In this document: positions 17,482 through 26,149 of the stretch, one piece after another
Numbering within the stretch: the first letter of the stretch is position 1
Layout: every line of letters begins with the position of its first letter
NCBI GenBank assembly: GCA_964432885.1
Contig: CAYSPG010000001.1
Coordinates: 124,001 to 188,000 of the forward strand
DNA from: CAYSPG01 sp964432885
GTDB lineage: Bacteria > Bacteroidota > Bacteroidia > AKYH767-A > OLB10
Direction: 5' to 3'
DNA length: 64,000 bases
Position numbers and translations under genes: made by a program
Notes under the pieces: generated by a model
What the model saw: the letters and a program-made list of their open reading frames with translations, nothing else
Database searches by the model: none
Told to the model about the DNA's origin: nothing

Positions 17482-18723
17482 ATGCTGTTGGTAAAAAACA
17501 TAAAATCGCTTTGCGGAATTACAGATGGCCGTGTGCGCAAAGTTTCGGGTGCACAAATGAAAACGTTTCAAGGCATTGACAATGCTTACCTCATTATTGA
17601 TGGTGGTGTTATTAAAGGTTTTGGTGCGATGAATGATTTTAAAGAGAATGAAAATAGTTTTAGCACCGTTATTGATGCAACTGGTAGGTACGTAATGCCC
17701 TGTTGGTGCGATTCGCATACACACACGGTATTTGCCTCCTGGCGCGAAACCGAATTTACCGACCGGATAAAAGGATTGAGTTACCAGGAAATTGCATCAC
17801 GTGGAGGAGGCATTTTAAACTCAGCAACAAAAATGGCGGCAGCTACAGAAGAAGAGTTGTTTAATGATGCATACCACCGCATTGCAGGGATGATAAAAAA
17901 AGGAACCGGTGCTATAGAAATAAAAAGCGGTTATGGATTAAGTGTTGAGGCTGAGTTAAAAATGCTTCGTGTTATAAAAAAACTAAAGCAAGCTCTGCCC
18001 ATACCTGTAAAAGCCACGTTTTTAGGCGCGCATGCAATACCTGAAAACTACAAACAAAATCACAATGGCTACATTGAACTTTTGATAAACGAGCTAATTC
18101 CTGTCATTGAAAAAGAAAACCTTGCCGACTACTGCGATGTGTTTTGCGAACACGGGTATTTTACCAAAGAAGAAACTATAACCATCCTTGAAGCTGGAAA
18201 AAAGCATGGTATGAAACCTAAAGTACACGCCCATCAGTTAAGCAACTCTGGCGGTGTACAGGCTGGTGTAAAGTGCAACGCAATAAGTGTTGATCATCTG
18301 GAATATGTTGGTGATGAAGAAGTAAATCTATTACTAAGCAGCCAAACAATGCCCGTTGTTCTTCCGGGAGCTGCATTCTTTTTAAATCTTCCGTTGCCAC
18401 CTGCGCGTAAAATGATTGATGCCGGATTGCCATTGGCTGTTGCTACCGATTTTAATCCAGGAAGTTCTCCATCAGGAGATATGAACTTTATGATTGCCAT
18501 GTTATGCATACAATACAAACTTTTACCCGAAGAGGCATTTAATGCAGCTACTATAAATGCTGCGTATGCAATGGATTTAGCTCATTCGCATGGAAGCATT
18601 GCTGTTGGCAAGCAAGCAAACTTTTTTATAACTCAAAAAATCTCATCACTTACAATGATTCCATACGCTTTTAACGATACTGTTATTGAGAAGGTGTTTA
18701 TTAATGGAAAGCTATACAAATAA
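17482..18723 (+). CDS. hutI: Imidazolonepropionase
   Basis: This 413-residue cytosolic amidohydrolase hydrolyses imidazolone-5-propionate to N-formimino-glutamate, the third step of histidine breakdown. The HutI signature is plain: metal-binding DSHTHTVFASWRETEF near residue 78, the GGGILNSATKM loop, IKSGYGLS, a metal-ligand region KVHAHQLSNSGG, and ATDFNPGSSPSGDMNF near the end of the barrel. Length is normal for the family. No hutH, hutU or hutG lies beside it in this window, so the pathway genes are dispersed or absent. A TAnnTTTG box precedes it and a strong hairpin terminator follows. Confidence 0.95.
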   Translation: MLLVKNIKSLCGITDGRVRKVSGAQMKTFQGIDNAYLIIDGGVIKGFGAMNDFKENENSFSTVIDATGRYVMPCWCDSHTHTVFASWRETEFTDRIKGLSYQEIASRGGGILNSATKMAAATEEELFNDAYHRIAGMIKKGTGAIEIKSGYGLSVEAELKMLRVIKKLKQALPIPVKATFLGAHAIPENYKQNHNGYIELLINELIPVIEKENLADYCDVFCEHGYFTKEETITILEAGKKHGMKPKVHAHQLSNSGGVQAGVKCNAISVDHLEYVGDEEVNLLLSSQTMPVVLPGAAFFLNLPLPPARKMIDAGLPLAVATDFNPGSSPSGDMNFMIAMLCIQYKLLPEEAFNAATINAAYAMDLAHSHGSIAVGKQANFFITQKISSLTMIPYAFNDTVIEKVFINGKLYK

Positions 18724-18730
18724 AAACTAA

Positions 18731-18759
18731 AACCGGTGAACATTGCTTCACCGGTTTTT
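18731..18759 (+). terminator. Intrinsic terminator after hutI
   Basis: AACCGGTGAA pairs perfectly with TTCACCGGTT around a six-base loop and is followed by a T-run. An A-rich stretch on the left makes it able to work in both directions, so it may also end transcription from the gene at 18869-19420. Confidence 0.85.
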
Positions 18760-18868
18760 GTTTTGTTTCAAATTTGAAAAGTGGTTTTGGGTTTTAGTTG
18801 GTTTTTCCGCACATTGCGGTGTCAGGTTTCAGCCGTTTTATAAATTTAGGTTACTTTAGATTGTTAAG

Positions 18869-19420
18869 TTAAGAGGGAAGGACTGGAAGGCGCATTATGT
18901 TTTCAAAAACTTTTATGGTTGGATGCAACTTTGAATTAATATTGGTTTTTATTGAGGTTACAAATCCGGCTTGGTGCTCTTCGTCCATTTCGCGTAATTT
19001 AAAACGCAATTCTACTTCACCTTCTTTGCCCCACTGGTGGGATTGATACACTATTTGTTTTCCGATAATTTGTTCCTGCTGTCTTATAAGTTCTTGCAGT
19101 TTTTCCATTCCTTGTAAGTCTATTCCGCTTCCGGTGCTTTCAAACGAAACTATCAGGCGGTAATGGTATCCAATAATTTGAGCACTTTGATGTTGAGTTG
19201 GTGCATTTTCCATTGGTTCTGAAGTGCTGGTACTTTTGCGCTGCGAGCTGTTAGCTGCTGATGATTCACGCATGGTACTTGAAGTTGAGGGTGTTATGCT
19301 TTCGTCTTTTGAACAAGATGACATAAGAGATATGCCGGCTACGGCAATTAGCAGAAACAGATTTTTAGCTTTTAGTATTTCTCTTCCTGCATTTTGTTGG
19401 ATGTTTGCTGCGAGTTTCAT
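18869..19420 (-). CDS. Hypothetical lipoprotein
   Basis: This 183-residue protein has a hydrophobic N-terminal segment ending in a lipobox (ISLMSSC, Cys36). A Ser/Thr-rich low-complexity linker runs to about residue 85, and a folded C-terminal part (~90-180) looks alternating alpha/beta (HYRLIVSFES, QEQIIGKQIVYQ, VELRFKLREMDEEH). No domain is recognised with confidence. The Ser-rich tether suggests an anchored periplasmic protein. It stands alone, convergent with hutI. Confidence 0.6.
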   Translation of the reverse strand: MKLAANIQQNAGREILKAKNLFLLIAVAGISLMSSCSKDESITPSTSSTMRESSAANSSQRKSTSTSEPMENAPTQHQSAQIIGYHYRLIVSFESTGSGIDLQGMEKLQELIRQQEQIIGKQIVYQSHQWGKEGEVELRFKLREMDEEHQAGFVTSIKTNINSKLHPTIKVFENIMRLPVLPS

Positions 19421-19608
19421 ATTAATATTGTTTAAGAGGTTATGTTCAATTACAATGTAAAACTAACCTCGAAAAAAATTAAGTGTCTATGAAAATGAGC
19501 AATTGGCTGTTTATTTTTGGTAGTTGGTTAGTTTTGGCAGTTGGTTGGCCTTGGGTTTATTTGATAAAAAGCATCTCTCCAGTTTATAACCCGTGCAGAA
19601 AAATAGTT

Positions 19609-20421
19609 TTAAAAAGTAAAGCCTACCTGCAAACAAATATTTTCAAGGTTGTAGTTTTTGCTTTCAACTATTGATTGCTGTGTTTGCGAGTCATAATACT
19701 CAAAAGTGTTTGTAATTTTTTGAAAGCGATAATTAAAGCTCAAATTTATTCCTCTTTTTTCGGTAAAATTAAGTCGTGCGCCTGCTCCTAAATTTAGCAT
19801 TAGTCCACCTGATGTACTGTAGTCTGATCCTCCTATTGGTACAATAGCGTAGCCTATATCTGTAATCATAAGCGGGCTAACACGCGCCCTAACCGGAAAC
19901 AGCCTCAGGGCAATGCTGCAATCAAATGGAATGTAAACATCATTGCTAGAATAATAAGAAGGGTATGAGTTATACTCCCGGTTTGTTTGATATTGAGTAA
20001 AACCCATCGAAACACCAAGAATAAGTTTGCTATTATGCATATAACCTAACAAAGGGTGCACACCAATCATACCTTCGCCATCATTCATACTTCCGGTTCC
20101 TTCTCCAATGCAACCTTCAAGGGTAAACGAAAAGCCCGAATATTTTCCGTTTTTAAATGCATCAGGTTCTGATGTTTTTGTTTTGACATTCGGTTTTTCC
20201 CTAGTAATTTTCTCAATCTCTTCAAAGCTGTAAACAAAAACATTTTTATCACGCGTTTGAATTTTTATGGTTTGATTAGGAATTTGCTCAATTATAATTC
20301 CACGCACAAGCCCACCGTTTTTTAAATACACCACATCCTGGTATCCGGCCTGCGCCATCGAGGCTCTATGAGTGCAAAGCAAGGTTGCTAAAGCAAAAAA
20401 TAGTTTGATATAATGTTTCAT
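19609..20421 (-). CDS. Outer-membrane beta-barrel protein with N-terminal small beta domain
   Basis: This 270-residue protein has a signal peptide (FFALATLLCTHRASMAQ). Residues ~28-68 form a small beta domain, VYLKNGGLVRGIIIEQIP ... YSFEEIEKI, often seen at the start of Bacteroidota barrel proteins. The remainder is a series of amphipathic strands ending in VGFTF, as in eight-stranded barrels. Function is unknown. It is divergent from the PorV/PorQ-type gene with a short AT-rich gap. Confidence 0.65.
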   Translation of the reverse strand: MKHYIKLFFALATLLCTHRASMAQAGYQDVVYLKNGGLVRGIIIEQIPNQTIKIQTRDKNVFVYSFEEIEKITREKPNVKTKTSEPDAFKNGKYSGFSFTLEGCIGEGTGSMNDGEGMIGVHPLLGYMHNSKLILGVSMGFTQYQTNREYNSYPSYYSSNDVYIPFDCSIALRLFPVRARVSPLMITDIGYAIVPIGGSDYSTSGGLMLNLGAGARLNFTEKRGINLSFNYRFQKITNTFEYYDSQTQQSIVESKNYNLENICLQVGFTF

Positions 20422-20545
20422 AGGGCAATTTGTTTTTGTAAAAATAAAAAAAAACCAAAACTGTCATTCAATCAGGTTTCTTGCTTTTGATTGGTAAAAC
20501 GTGAATGCAAAGCTGTATTTCGTTTTGATAAGCTACATTTGCCTT

Positions 20546-21367
20546 ATGCAAAAGAAAATATTGCTTCTAATAATCTCACTGCTTGTTTATGCAGATGCAA
20601 TTTCGCAAGCCTATCTTACCTATGCAGGTGCACGCTCATCGGCAATGGCCGATGCAAGTGTTACCACCTTCGATGTGTTCTCGGCATTTAGCAACCAAGC
20701 TTGCCTTGCCTCATTAGAGAAATCTGAAATTGGCCTTTCGGTTTTAAGTCGTTTTGGTATGAAGGAACTTAATACTTCGGCTTTGGCATTTGCTTTACCT
20801 GTTAGTAACAAGGGGGATGTGTTTGCCATCTCATTAAATTATTTTGGATACAATTTATTTAGCAGAAAAAAAGCAGGTTTGGCGTACGCTAAAAAACTAA
20901 GCAATGTATTTAGTGCTGCTGTACAGGTTGATTATTTGAATACAAAAATTGCCGAAGGCTACGGCAGCGTTTCAAACATTACATTTGAAATGGGGCTGGT
21001 TGCAAAAATTAATGATAAACTAAATGCCGGTGTTCATGTATTTAACCCATTGCGTAGTAAAATTGCCGACTATCAGGATGAACGACTTCCTGCAATTTAT
21101 AAAACGGGGATAGGATATAAAGCTACTGATAAGGTGTTAATTACAGCCGAAGTTTTTAAACCCATTGATGAAAAAGCCGTTTATAAATTTGCAATGGAAT
21201 ACAATCCGGTAAAGATTTTGTATGTAAGAGGTGGAATTGGCACCAAGCCTGTACAGTTTACTTTTGGGGCCGGTGTTAAGTGGAATAATTTATTTTTTGA
21301 TTTTTCATCAGGATATTATGATGTGCTTGGCTACAGCCCTTCGGTAAGTTTACGTTATCGCTTTTAG
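20546..21367 (+). CDS. PorV/PorQ-family outer-membrane barrel
   Basis: This is a 273-residue protein when started at the ATG at 20546; an ATG 45 bases upstream would precede a less typical signal. The signal peptide ends near YADAISQ. The GARSSAMADASVTTFDVFSA segment is the FadL-like N-terminal signature of PorV/PorQ (UPF0164-type) barrels, and the C-terminus ends in SLRYRF. PorV carries T9SS cargo to the attachment machinery; this shorter member could be a PorQ-like relative rather than PorV itself. It is followed 18 bases later by the GWxTD gene. Confidence 0.65.
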   Translation: MQKKILLLIISLLVYADAISQAYLTYAGARSSAMADASVTTFDVFSAFSNQACLASLEKSEIGLSVLSRFGMKELNTSALAFALPVSNKGDVFAISLNYFGYNLFSRKKAGLAYAKKLSNVFSAAVQVDYLNTKIAEGYGSVSNITFEMGLVAKINDKLNAGVHVFNPLRSKIADYQDERLPAIYKTGIGYKATDKVLITAEVFKPIDEKAVYKFAMEYNPVKILYVRGGIGTKPVQFTFGAGVKWNNLFFDFSSGYYDVLGYSPSVSLRYRF

Positions 21368-21385
21368 TATTAAGTTATCAGGATA

Positions 21386-22789
21386 ATGTATTTTTTGCCT
21401 AATAAAAAATCAATACAAATGGTTTTTGAAAAAACTTATGAGATAAATAAATTACTATTTCAAATTATATCAGTAATCGCTTCAGCCATTATTCTGCTAC
21501 CAAATTCTGTCAATGCAAGACGCATAAATAGGTTGCATTCAATCTTTCTTTTTTCTTCTTTTTTCTTCTTCCTTCTTACCGGCTGTACGGGCATTCATAA
21601 AATAAGCAACACCAACTTAGCGCCACTTTACCATGAAAGCAAAACCAGGCAGGGAGTAGAATTTTTTGTATATCATTTTAATCAAGACAGCAGTAGGCTG
21701 TGTTTAAAAATTCCTCTTAATAAAGTTTCGTTTAAACGCAATGAGTCTGGTGTATTGGAGTCGCAGTTGAGTTTGCAGATGCTTGTTTTTTCTTCGTACG
21801 AAACCAAAAAAATTACAGATAGTTTGCGAGCGGTTTTTAAAATTGCCTTTTCTACTGATACCAATGTGTATGTATTAAAATCGTTTGTTTTTAAACGCCC
21901 CCGTTTGCAAACAAGTGTAATGCAAGTTAGCCTCAACGATTTAGTCAGCCACTCAACTATACTAAAAATAATGGAGCTAACACACAGCGCTCAAAGTGCC
22001 GAATCGTTTCTTATCATTAAACAAGAGGAAGACGCTCCGGCATTTGAAACTGTATTTGGAAAAAACATAAGCATTAAAATTGTGTGCAGCAATAATTCAA
22101 ATCCACTGTTTGTAAATAAATACAATCGCAATTTTCCATTGGCTGTTCCTCCATTCAGCAACCAGACACCATCCACCTTTTTCAATTCTCCTGATTCAAT
22201 CTTTGTATTAGCCCCTTCATACGAACATTCATTTTCATTAAACAACAAAGGATACTATTACTTTAGATTTGACACGTTGGATAAAGCAGGACTTACCCTT
22301 GCCCGATTTGATGATGACTATCCGGCATTTACAAAAGCACATAATTTATCCGAACCTTTGCGATACCTTACTTCCAACGAAGAGTATGGCAAAATATTGA
22401 ATGCAGAAGACAAAAAGGAAGCAATAGATGATTTCTGGCTTGAGGTTTCGGGTAGCCGGGAGCGCGCACGTTTTTTAATTAAATCATTTTATGGAAGGGC
22501 GCAGGCCGCCAATGTGTTGTTTACATCGTATCTTGAAGGCTGGAAAAGCGACAGGGGAATGATTTATCTTGTATTTGGCCCTCCGCAAGTGGTGTATAGA
22601 AGCGATGAAGGAGAGTATTGGGATTACGGAAACTTTGATGGATATGGAAGTTTAAATTTTTCGTTTATAAAAAAAGATAATCCGCTTACCACTAACGATT
22701 ACGTACTTGTACGAAAACCCATGTACAAACCTGTATGGTATCTGGCAGTAGAAAACTGGAGGCAGGGCAGGATAAGAGCAGAAGAGTAA
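21386..22789 (+). CDS. GWxTD-domain lipoprotein
   Basis: The 467-residue frame contains a lipobox LLTGC (Cys67 from the ATG at 21386), preceded by a phenylalanine-rich hydrophobic run. A TTG start at 21533 would put this cysteine at position 18 and give a more normal lipoprotein signal, so the real start is uncertain. The C-terminal third holds the family signature GWKSDRGMIYLVFGPP (about 386-401) and DEGEYWDYG. GWxTD proteins are common in Bacteroidota, envelope-associated and of unknown function. It lies between a PorV/PorQ-type gene and rlmB on the same strand. Confidence 0.75.
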   Translation: MYFLPNKKSIQMVFEKTYEINKLLFQIISVIASAIILLPNSVNARRINRLHSIFLFSSFFFFLLTGCTGIHKISNTNLAPLYHESKTRQGVEFFVYHFNQDSSRLCLKIPLNKVSFKRNESGVLESQLSLQMLVFSSYETKKITDSLRAVFKIAFSTDTNVYVLKSFVFKRPRLQTSVMQVSLNDLVSHSTILKIMELTHSAQSAESFLIIKQEEDAPAFETVFGKNISIKIVCSNNSNPLFVNKYNRNFPLAVPPFSNQTPSTFFNSPDSIFVLAPSYEHSFSLNNKGYYYFRFDTLDKAGLTLARFDDDYPAFTKAHNLSEPLRYLTSNEEYGKILNAEDKKEAIDDFWLEVSGSRERARFLIKSFYGRAQAANVLFTSYLEGWKSDRGMIYLVFGPPQVVYRSDEGEYWDYGNFDGYGSLNFSFIKKDNPLTTNDYVLVRKPMYKPVWYLAVENWRQGRIRAEE

Positions 22790-22841
22790 ACAAAATGAAT
22801 GAAGAAAATAATTCTTAAACAAAAGGCATACTTAACGTACA

Positions 22842-23603
22842 ATGACACCAGATAAAGACTTAACCGAAACATCAAACATGGTATACGGCACCCGTGCGGT
22901 AATGGAAGCTGTAAAAGCCGGAAAGCAAATTGAAAAAATATTTCTGCAACAGGATGTAAATAATGCTCTTTTTAGTGAGTTAAAAAAACTACTTACCAAT
23001 AACAACATACAAGCACAATATGTTCCGCTTGCAAAACTTGCGCGTTTAACCCGTGGCAACCACCAGGGCGTAGTTTGTTTTTTATCATTGGTTGTTTATC
23101 AAAAAGCCGAAGATATTGTTCAGCAGATTTTTGACAGGGGAGAAGTACCCCTTTTTTTAATGCTTGACAGGATAACGGACGTGCGCAATTTTGGCGCTAT
23201 TGTGCGTAGCGCGGCCTGTGCAGGCGTACATGCAGTAATTATTCCATCGCAGGGCGCGGCTCAAATAAATGCTGATGCGGTAAAAACTTCGGCAGGTGGT
23301 ATGTTTGAGGTGGCTATTTGCAAAGAGCAAAATCTTAAACTTACTATTGAATACTTAAAGGCAAGTGGATTACAGGTTTTTGCAGCTACTGAAAAAGCAG
23401 CTAAGTTTTGTTATGAGGTTGATTTAAAAAATCCCTGCTGTATTATTTTGGGCAGCGAAGAAGATGGTATTTCCTCAGAATACCTGAAGCGTGCCGATGA
23501 AAAAGTAAAAATTCCTATGAGGGGCAACATAGCATCGTACAATGTTTCGGTATCGGCCGGCATTGTACTGTATGAAGCGCTGAGGCAAAGATTAAGTAAC
23601 TAA
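22842..23603 (+). CDS. rlmB: 23S rRNA (guanosine-2'-O)-methyltransferase, RlmB type
   Basis: This 253-residue SPOUT-class enzyme methylates the ribose of a conserved guanosine in 23S rRNA using SAM. The N-terminal substrate-binding domain (YGTRAVMEAVKAGKQIEKI) is followed by the three knot motifs: LDRITDVRNFGAIVRSA, IILGSEEDGIS and PMRGNIASYNVSVSAG. The usual motif 3 SLNVSVA reads SYNVSVS here, a mild change. Length is normal. It starts 52 bases after the GWxTD gene. Confidence 0.9.
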   Translation: MTPDKDLTETSNMVYGTRAVMEAVKAGKQIEKIFLQQDVNNALFSELKKLLTNNNIQAQYVPLAKLARLTRGNHQGVVCFLSLVVYQKAEDIVQQIFDRGEVPLFLMLDRITDVRNFGAIVRSAACAGVHAVIIPSQGAAQINADAVKTSAGGMFEVAICKEQNLKLTIEYLKASGLQVFAATEKAAKFCYEVDLKNPCCIILGSEEDGISSEYLKRADEKVKIPMRGNIASYNVSVSAGIVLYEALRQRLSN

Positions 23604-23645
23604 ACCTCGTTGCTATTTTATACTTTCGCAACTTAATTACTACAC

Positions 23646-24359
23646 ATGACAGAGCAAAGTATTAAGTGGCATAGCCCTATTATAAACCGTGAGTTTGAAA
23701 TGCTTGTTTTTGGCGATAAAGGCATACCCGTTATTGCTTTTCCTACCAGCATGGGCCGTCATTACCAAAACCGCGATTTTAAGCTCATCGAATCGGTGCA
23801 ATGGTTTATTGACGAGGGGTTAATAAAAATTTATTGTCCTGACAGCATTGATGAACTTAGCTGGTATAATACCAAAATACATCCGGCCGACAGGGTTCGA
23901 AACCACATGCTGTACGACCAATTGATTTTAGAAGATGTGGTAAAACGTGCGCAGGACGAAACAGGCCATGCCAAAGTAATTACTGCCGGGTGCAGTTTTG
24001 GCGGATACCAGGCTGTAAATTTTGCTTTCCGTCATCCCGAAGTGGTTGAGCATACGTTTAGCATGGGTGGTGCTTTTGATATTAAAATGCATTTGGACGG
24101 ATATTATGACGACAATGTTTACTTTAATAACCCGCCTGATTTTATTCCAACACTTGAAAACGAAGAACTTTTTAAGATGGGCATAGTGCTTGGTGTAGGC
24201 GAGCACGATTTTTGTATTGCACAAAACAAGCGCCTCAGCGATATACTTACAGCCAAAGGAGTTCATCACTGGCTTGATATACGTGAAGGTGCTAACCACG
24301 ACTGGCCGGTGTGGCGCGAAATGTTTCCAACCTATTTTGGTTTATTAAAATACAACTGA
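23646..24359 (+). CDS. Putative esterase, alpha/beta-hydrolase fold
   Basis: This 237-residue cytosolic protein belongs to the esterase D / antigen 85-like group by pattern. A nucleophile elbow GCSFGG (Ser near residue 118), a probable acid in GVGEHDF and the catalytic-type histidine in EGANHDWPVW are all present. No signal peptide is seen. The substrate is unknown. It begins a tight run: the methyltransferase starts three bases after its stop and the next barrel gene overlaps that by one base. Confidence 0.75.
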   Translation: MTEQSIKWHSPIINREFEMLVFGDKGIPVIAFPTSMGRHYQNRDFKLIESVQWFIDEGLIKIYCPDSIDELSWYNTKIHPADRVRNHMLYDQLILEDVVKRAQDETGHAKVITAGCSFGGYQAVNFAFRHPEVVEHTFSMGGAFDIKMHLDGYYDDNVYFNNPPDFIPTLENEELFKMGIVLGVGEHDFCIAQNKRLSDILTAKGVHHWLDIREGANHDWPVWREMFPTYFGLLKYN

Positions 24360-24362
24360 TGC

Positions 24363-25343
24363 ATGCAATACGTTGTTCCTAAAGAAGACTACATACACGG
24401 TGGTACACAAAAAGATGTGTACCATGCCACCGAAGTAGAATTTTGCAATTGCCCGTTATGCAACTCCAATGAGTACACACGCATTTATACCGAGCGTGCC
24501 AACCTTGGCACTGTAATTTGCTCATCGTGCGGACTGCTTTATACCAACCCACGCAGCAATGCTGCCGAAGAAAATTATTTTGGCGATACACAAGCTTTTT
24601 ACCGCGAATCGCTTTTAATATTTAAAGGCAAAAAACCGCACCACCGCGACCGTAATTATGTATATGAACTTAACGAAGTAAAGCGCCATATACCCAAAGG
24701 AAAACTGCTGGATATTGGCAGCAACATGGGTTTTTTTTTACGCAAGGCCGTGGAAATGGGATTTGATTGCCAGGGCGTGGAGCCATCTCCATCGCTGGCA
24801 AAAATTTCGGAACAGGAATTTGGACTTAAAATTACCAACGCATTTTTTGAAGATGCAAAGTTTGAATCAAAGTCCTTTGATGTTATTACTCTTATTGATG
24901 TGTTTGAGCATGTAACCCAGCCCAAACAAATGCTTAACGAAGCACACCGCGTTTTGTCTGATAAAGGAATTATTTGTATTAAAGTACCTAATGGCAATTA
25001 CAATTTGCTAAAGTTGAAACTTGCACGGCTTACAGGCAAAACAATGGAGCATGATATTTTTAATTCCTTTGAGCACGTGGTGCATTACACACCCCAAACC
25101 ATGAAACGTATGGTGGAAGAGTGTGGATTTAAAATCAGAAAACTTGTGGTGCCCATACCCATTCAAATTCCCGTGTGGCATCAATATACAGGCCATTACT
25201 TTGCATACCCGTCACCATTTATTTTAGATGCCAAGCGAATTATTATCCGCAACCTTTTTTATTATGCGGGTAAAATTCAAAAAGCATTGGGTTTAAAAAT
25301 CACCTGCGGACCCGACCTTATGTTTATCCTCGAAAAAAAATAA
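24363..25343 (+). CDS. Class I SAM methyltransferase with N-terminal zinc ribbon
   Basis: This 326-residue protein has an N-terminal four-cysteine ribbon (CPLCNSN ... CSSCGLLYTNPR, about residues 31-62). The Rossmann methyltransferase domain follows, with SAM motif I LLDIGSNMGFFLRKA and the acidic motif GVEPSPS. FDVITLIDVFEHV marks motif IV. This zinc-ribbon plus methyltransferase layout is frequent in sugar or lipid modification enzymes; the substrate cannot be told. It is three bases downstream of the esterase and overlaps the start of the barrel gene by one base. Confidence 0.8.
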   Translation: MQYVVPKEDYIHGGTQKDVYHATEVEFCNCPLCNSNEYTRIYTERANLGTVICSSCGLLYTNPRSNAAEENYFGDTQAFYRESLLIFKGKKPHHRDRNYVYELNEVKRHIPKGKLLDIGSNMGFFLRKAVEMGFDCQGVEPSPSLAKISEQEFGLKITNAFFEDAKFESKSFDVITLIDVFEHVTQPKQMLNEAHRVLSDKGIICIKVPNGNYNLLKLKLARLTGKTMEHDIFNSFEHVVHYTPQTMKRMVEECGFKIRKLVVPIPIQIPVWHQYTGHYFAYPSPFILDAKRIIIRNLFYYAGKIQKALGLKITCGPDLMFILEKK

Positions 25344-26149
25344 TGCGCTTTCTATTAGTTGTTTCAGTTACCGTTTTAATGTTTTGTGATGTGCTGGCGC
25401 AGGATAACTGCAACTGTCCCAGCATGTCAAAAAAAAATAAAGGAACACTTTATGTAACATGGGGATATAACAAAGACTGGTTTACCAAAAGCGACTTGCA
25501 CTTTAGCGGCAGCGAACATGGCGGCTATAACTTTACCATTGAAAATGCCAAGGCACACGACCGCCCATCGCTTGATAAAATATTTGTGTACGATATTTCA
25601 ATACCACAATACGTTTACCGTGCCGGATATTTTTTTAACAACAAGCAAAACACCGGTATTGAAATTGCCTTTGACCATACCAAGTACATTATGTATAACA
25701 ACCAAACGATGCGTTTAAAAGGGCACATTGGAGAGCAATATTTTGATAAAGACACTTTGATTGACGAGCACTTTTTACAATTTGAACATACCAATGGCGC
25801 CAATTTTTTAATGGCCAATTTTTTAAAACGTTTTTATCTTGCTAAAACGCAAAACCGCAAACACTGGTTAAGCCTTATTCTAAAACCCGGTGCCGGCATT
25901 GTAATTCCTAAAACAGATGTTACCTTGTTTGGACAAAGGCTTGATAATAAATTTCATATTGCCGGTTACATAGCAGGTATTGATGCAACGCTACGATACG
26001 ATTTGTATAAATACTTTTTTATTGAAGCCTCGGCAAAGGGCGTGTTTGCAAATTATACCAATGTACTTACTGTAGGCTCAGGTAAAGCGCGCCACCATTT
26101 TTTTGCTGCCGAAGTTATTGGTACATTTGGTGTGCAGGTGGCAATTTAG
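25343..26149 (+). CDS. Outer-membrane beta-barrel protein
   Basis: This 268-residue protein has a signal peptide (VSVTVLMFCDVLAQ), a short Cys-containing segment (DNCNCPSM) and then repeated amphipathic beta strands (GTLYVTWGYNKDWF, NTGIEIAFDHTKY). The middle part contains long loops. Function is not recognisable. It is coupled by a one-base overlap to the methyltransferase upstream, and its stop overlaps the convergent patatin gene by four bases. Confidence 0.6.
   Translation: MRFLLVVSVTVLMFCDVLAQDNCNCPSMSKKNKGTLYVTWGYNKDWFTKSDLHFSGSEHGGYNFTIENAKAHDRPSLDKIFVYDISIPQYVYRAGYFFNNKQNTGIEIAFDHTKYIMYNNQTMRLKGHIGEQYFDKDTLIDEHFLQFEHTNGANFLMANFLKRFYLAKTQNRKHWLSLILKPGAGIVIPKTDVTLFGQRLDNKFHIAGYIAGIDATLRYDLYKYFFIEASAKGVFANYTNVLTVGSGKARHHFFAAEVIGTFGVQVAI

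Noticed and set aside
19483..19674. Short plus-strand frame with a hydrophobic start
   Set aside because: It lies partly over the barrel gene at 19609-20421 and its start is a TTGG-rich low-complexity stretch. No promoter or relative is seen.
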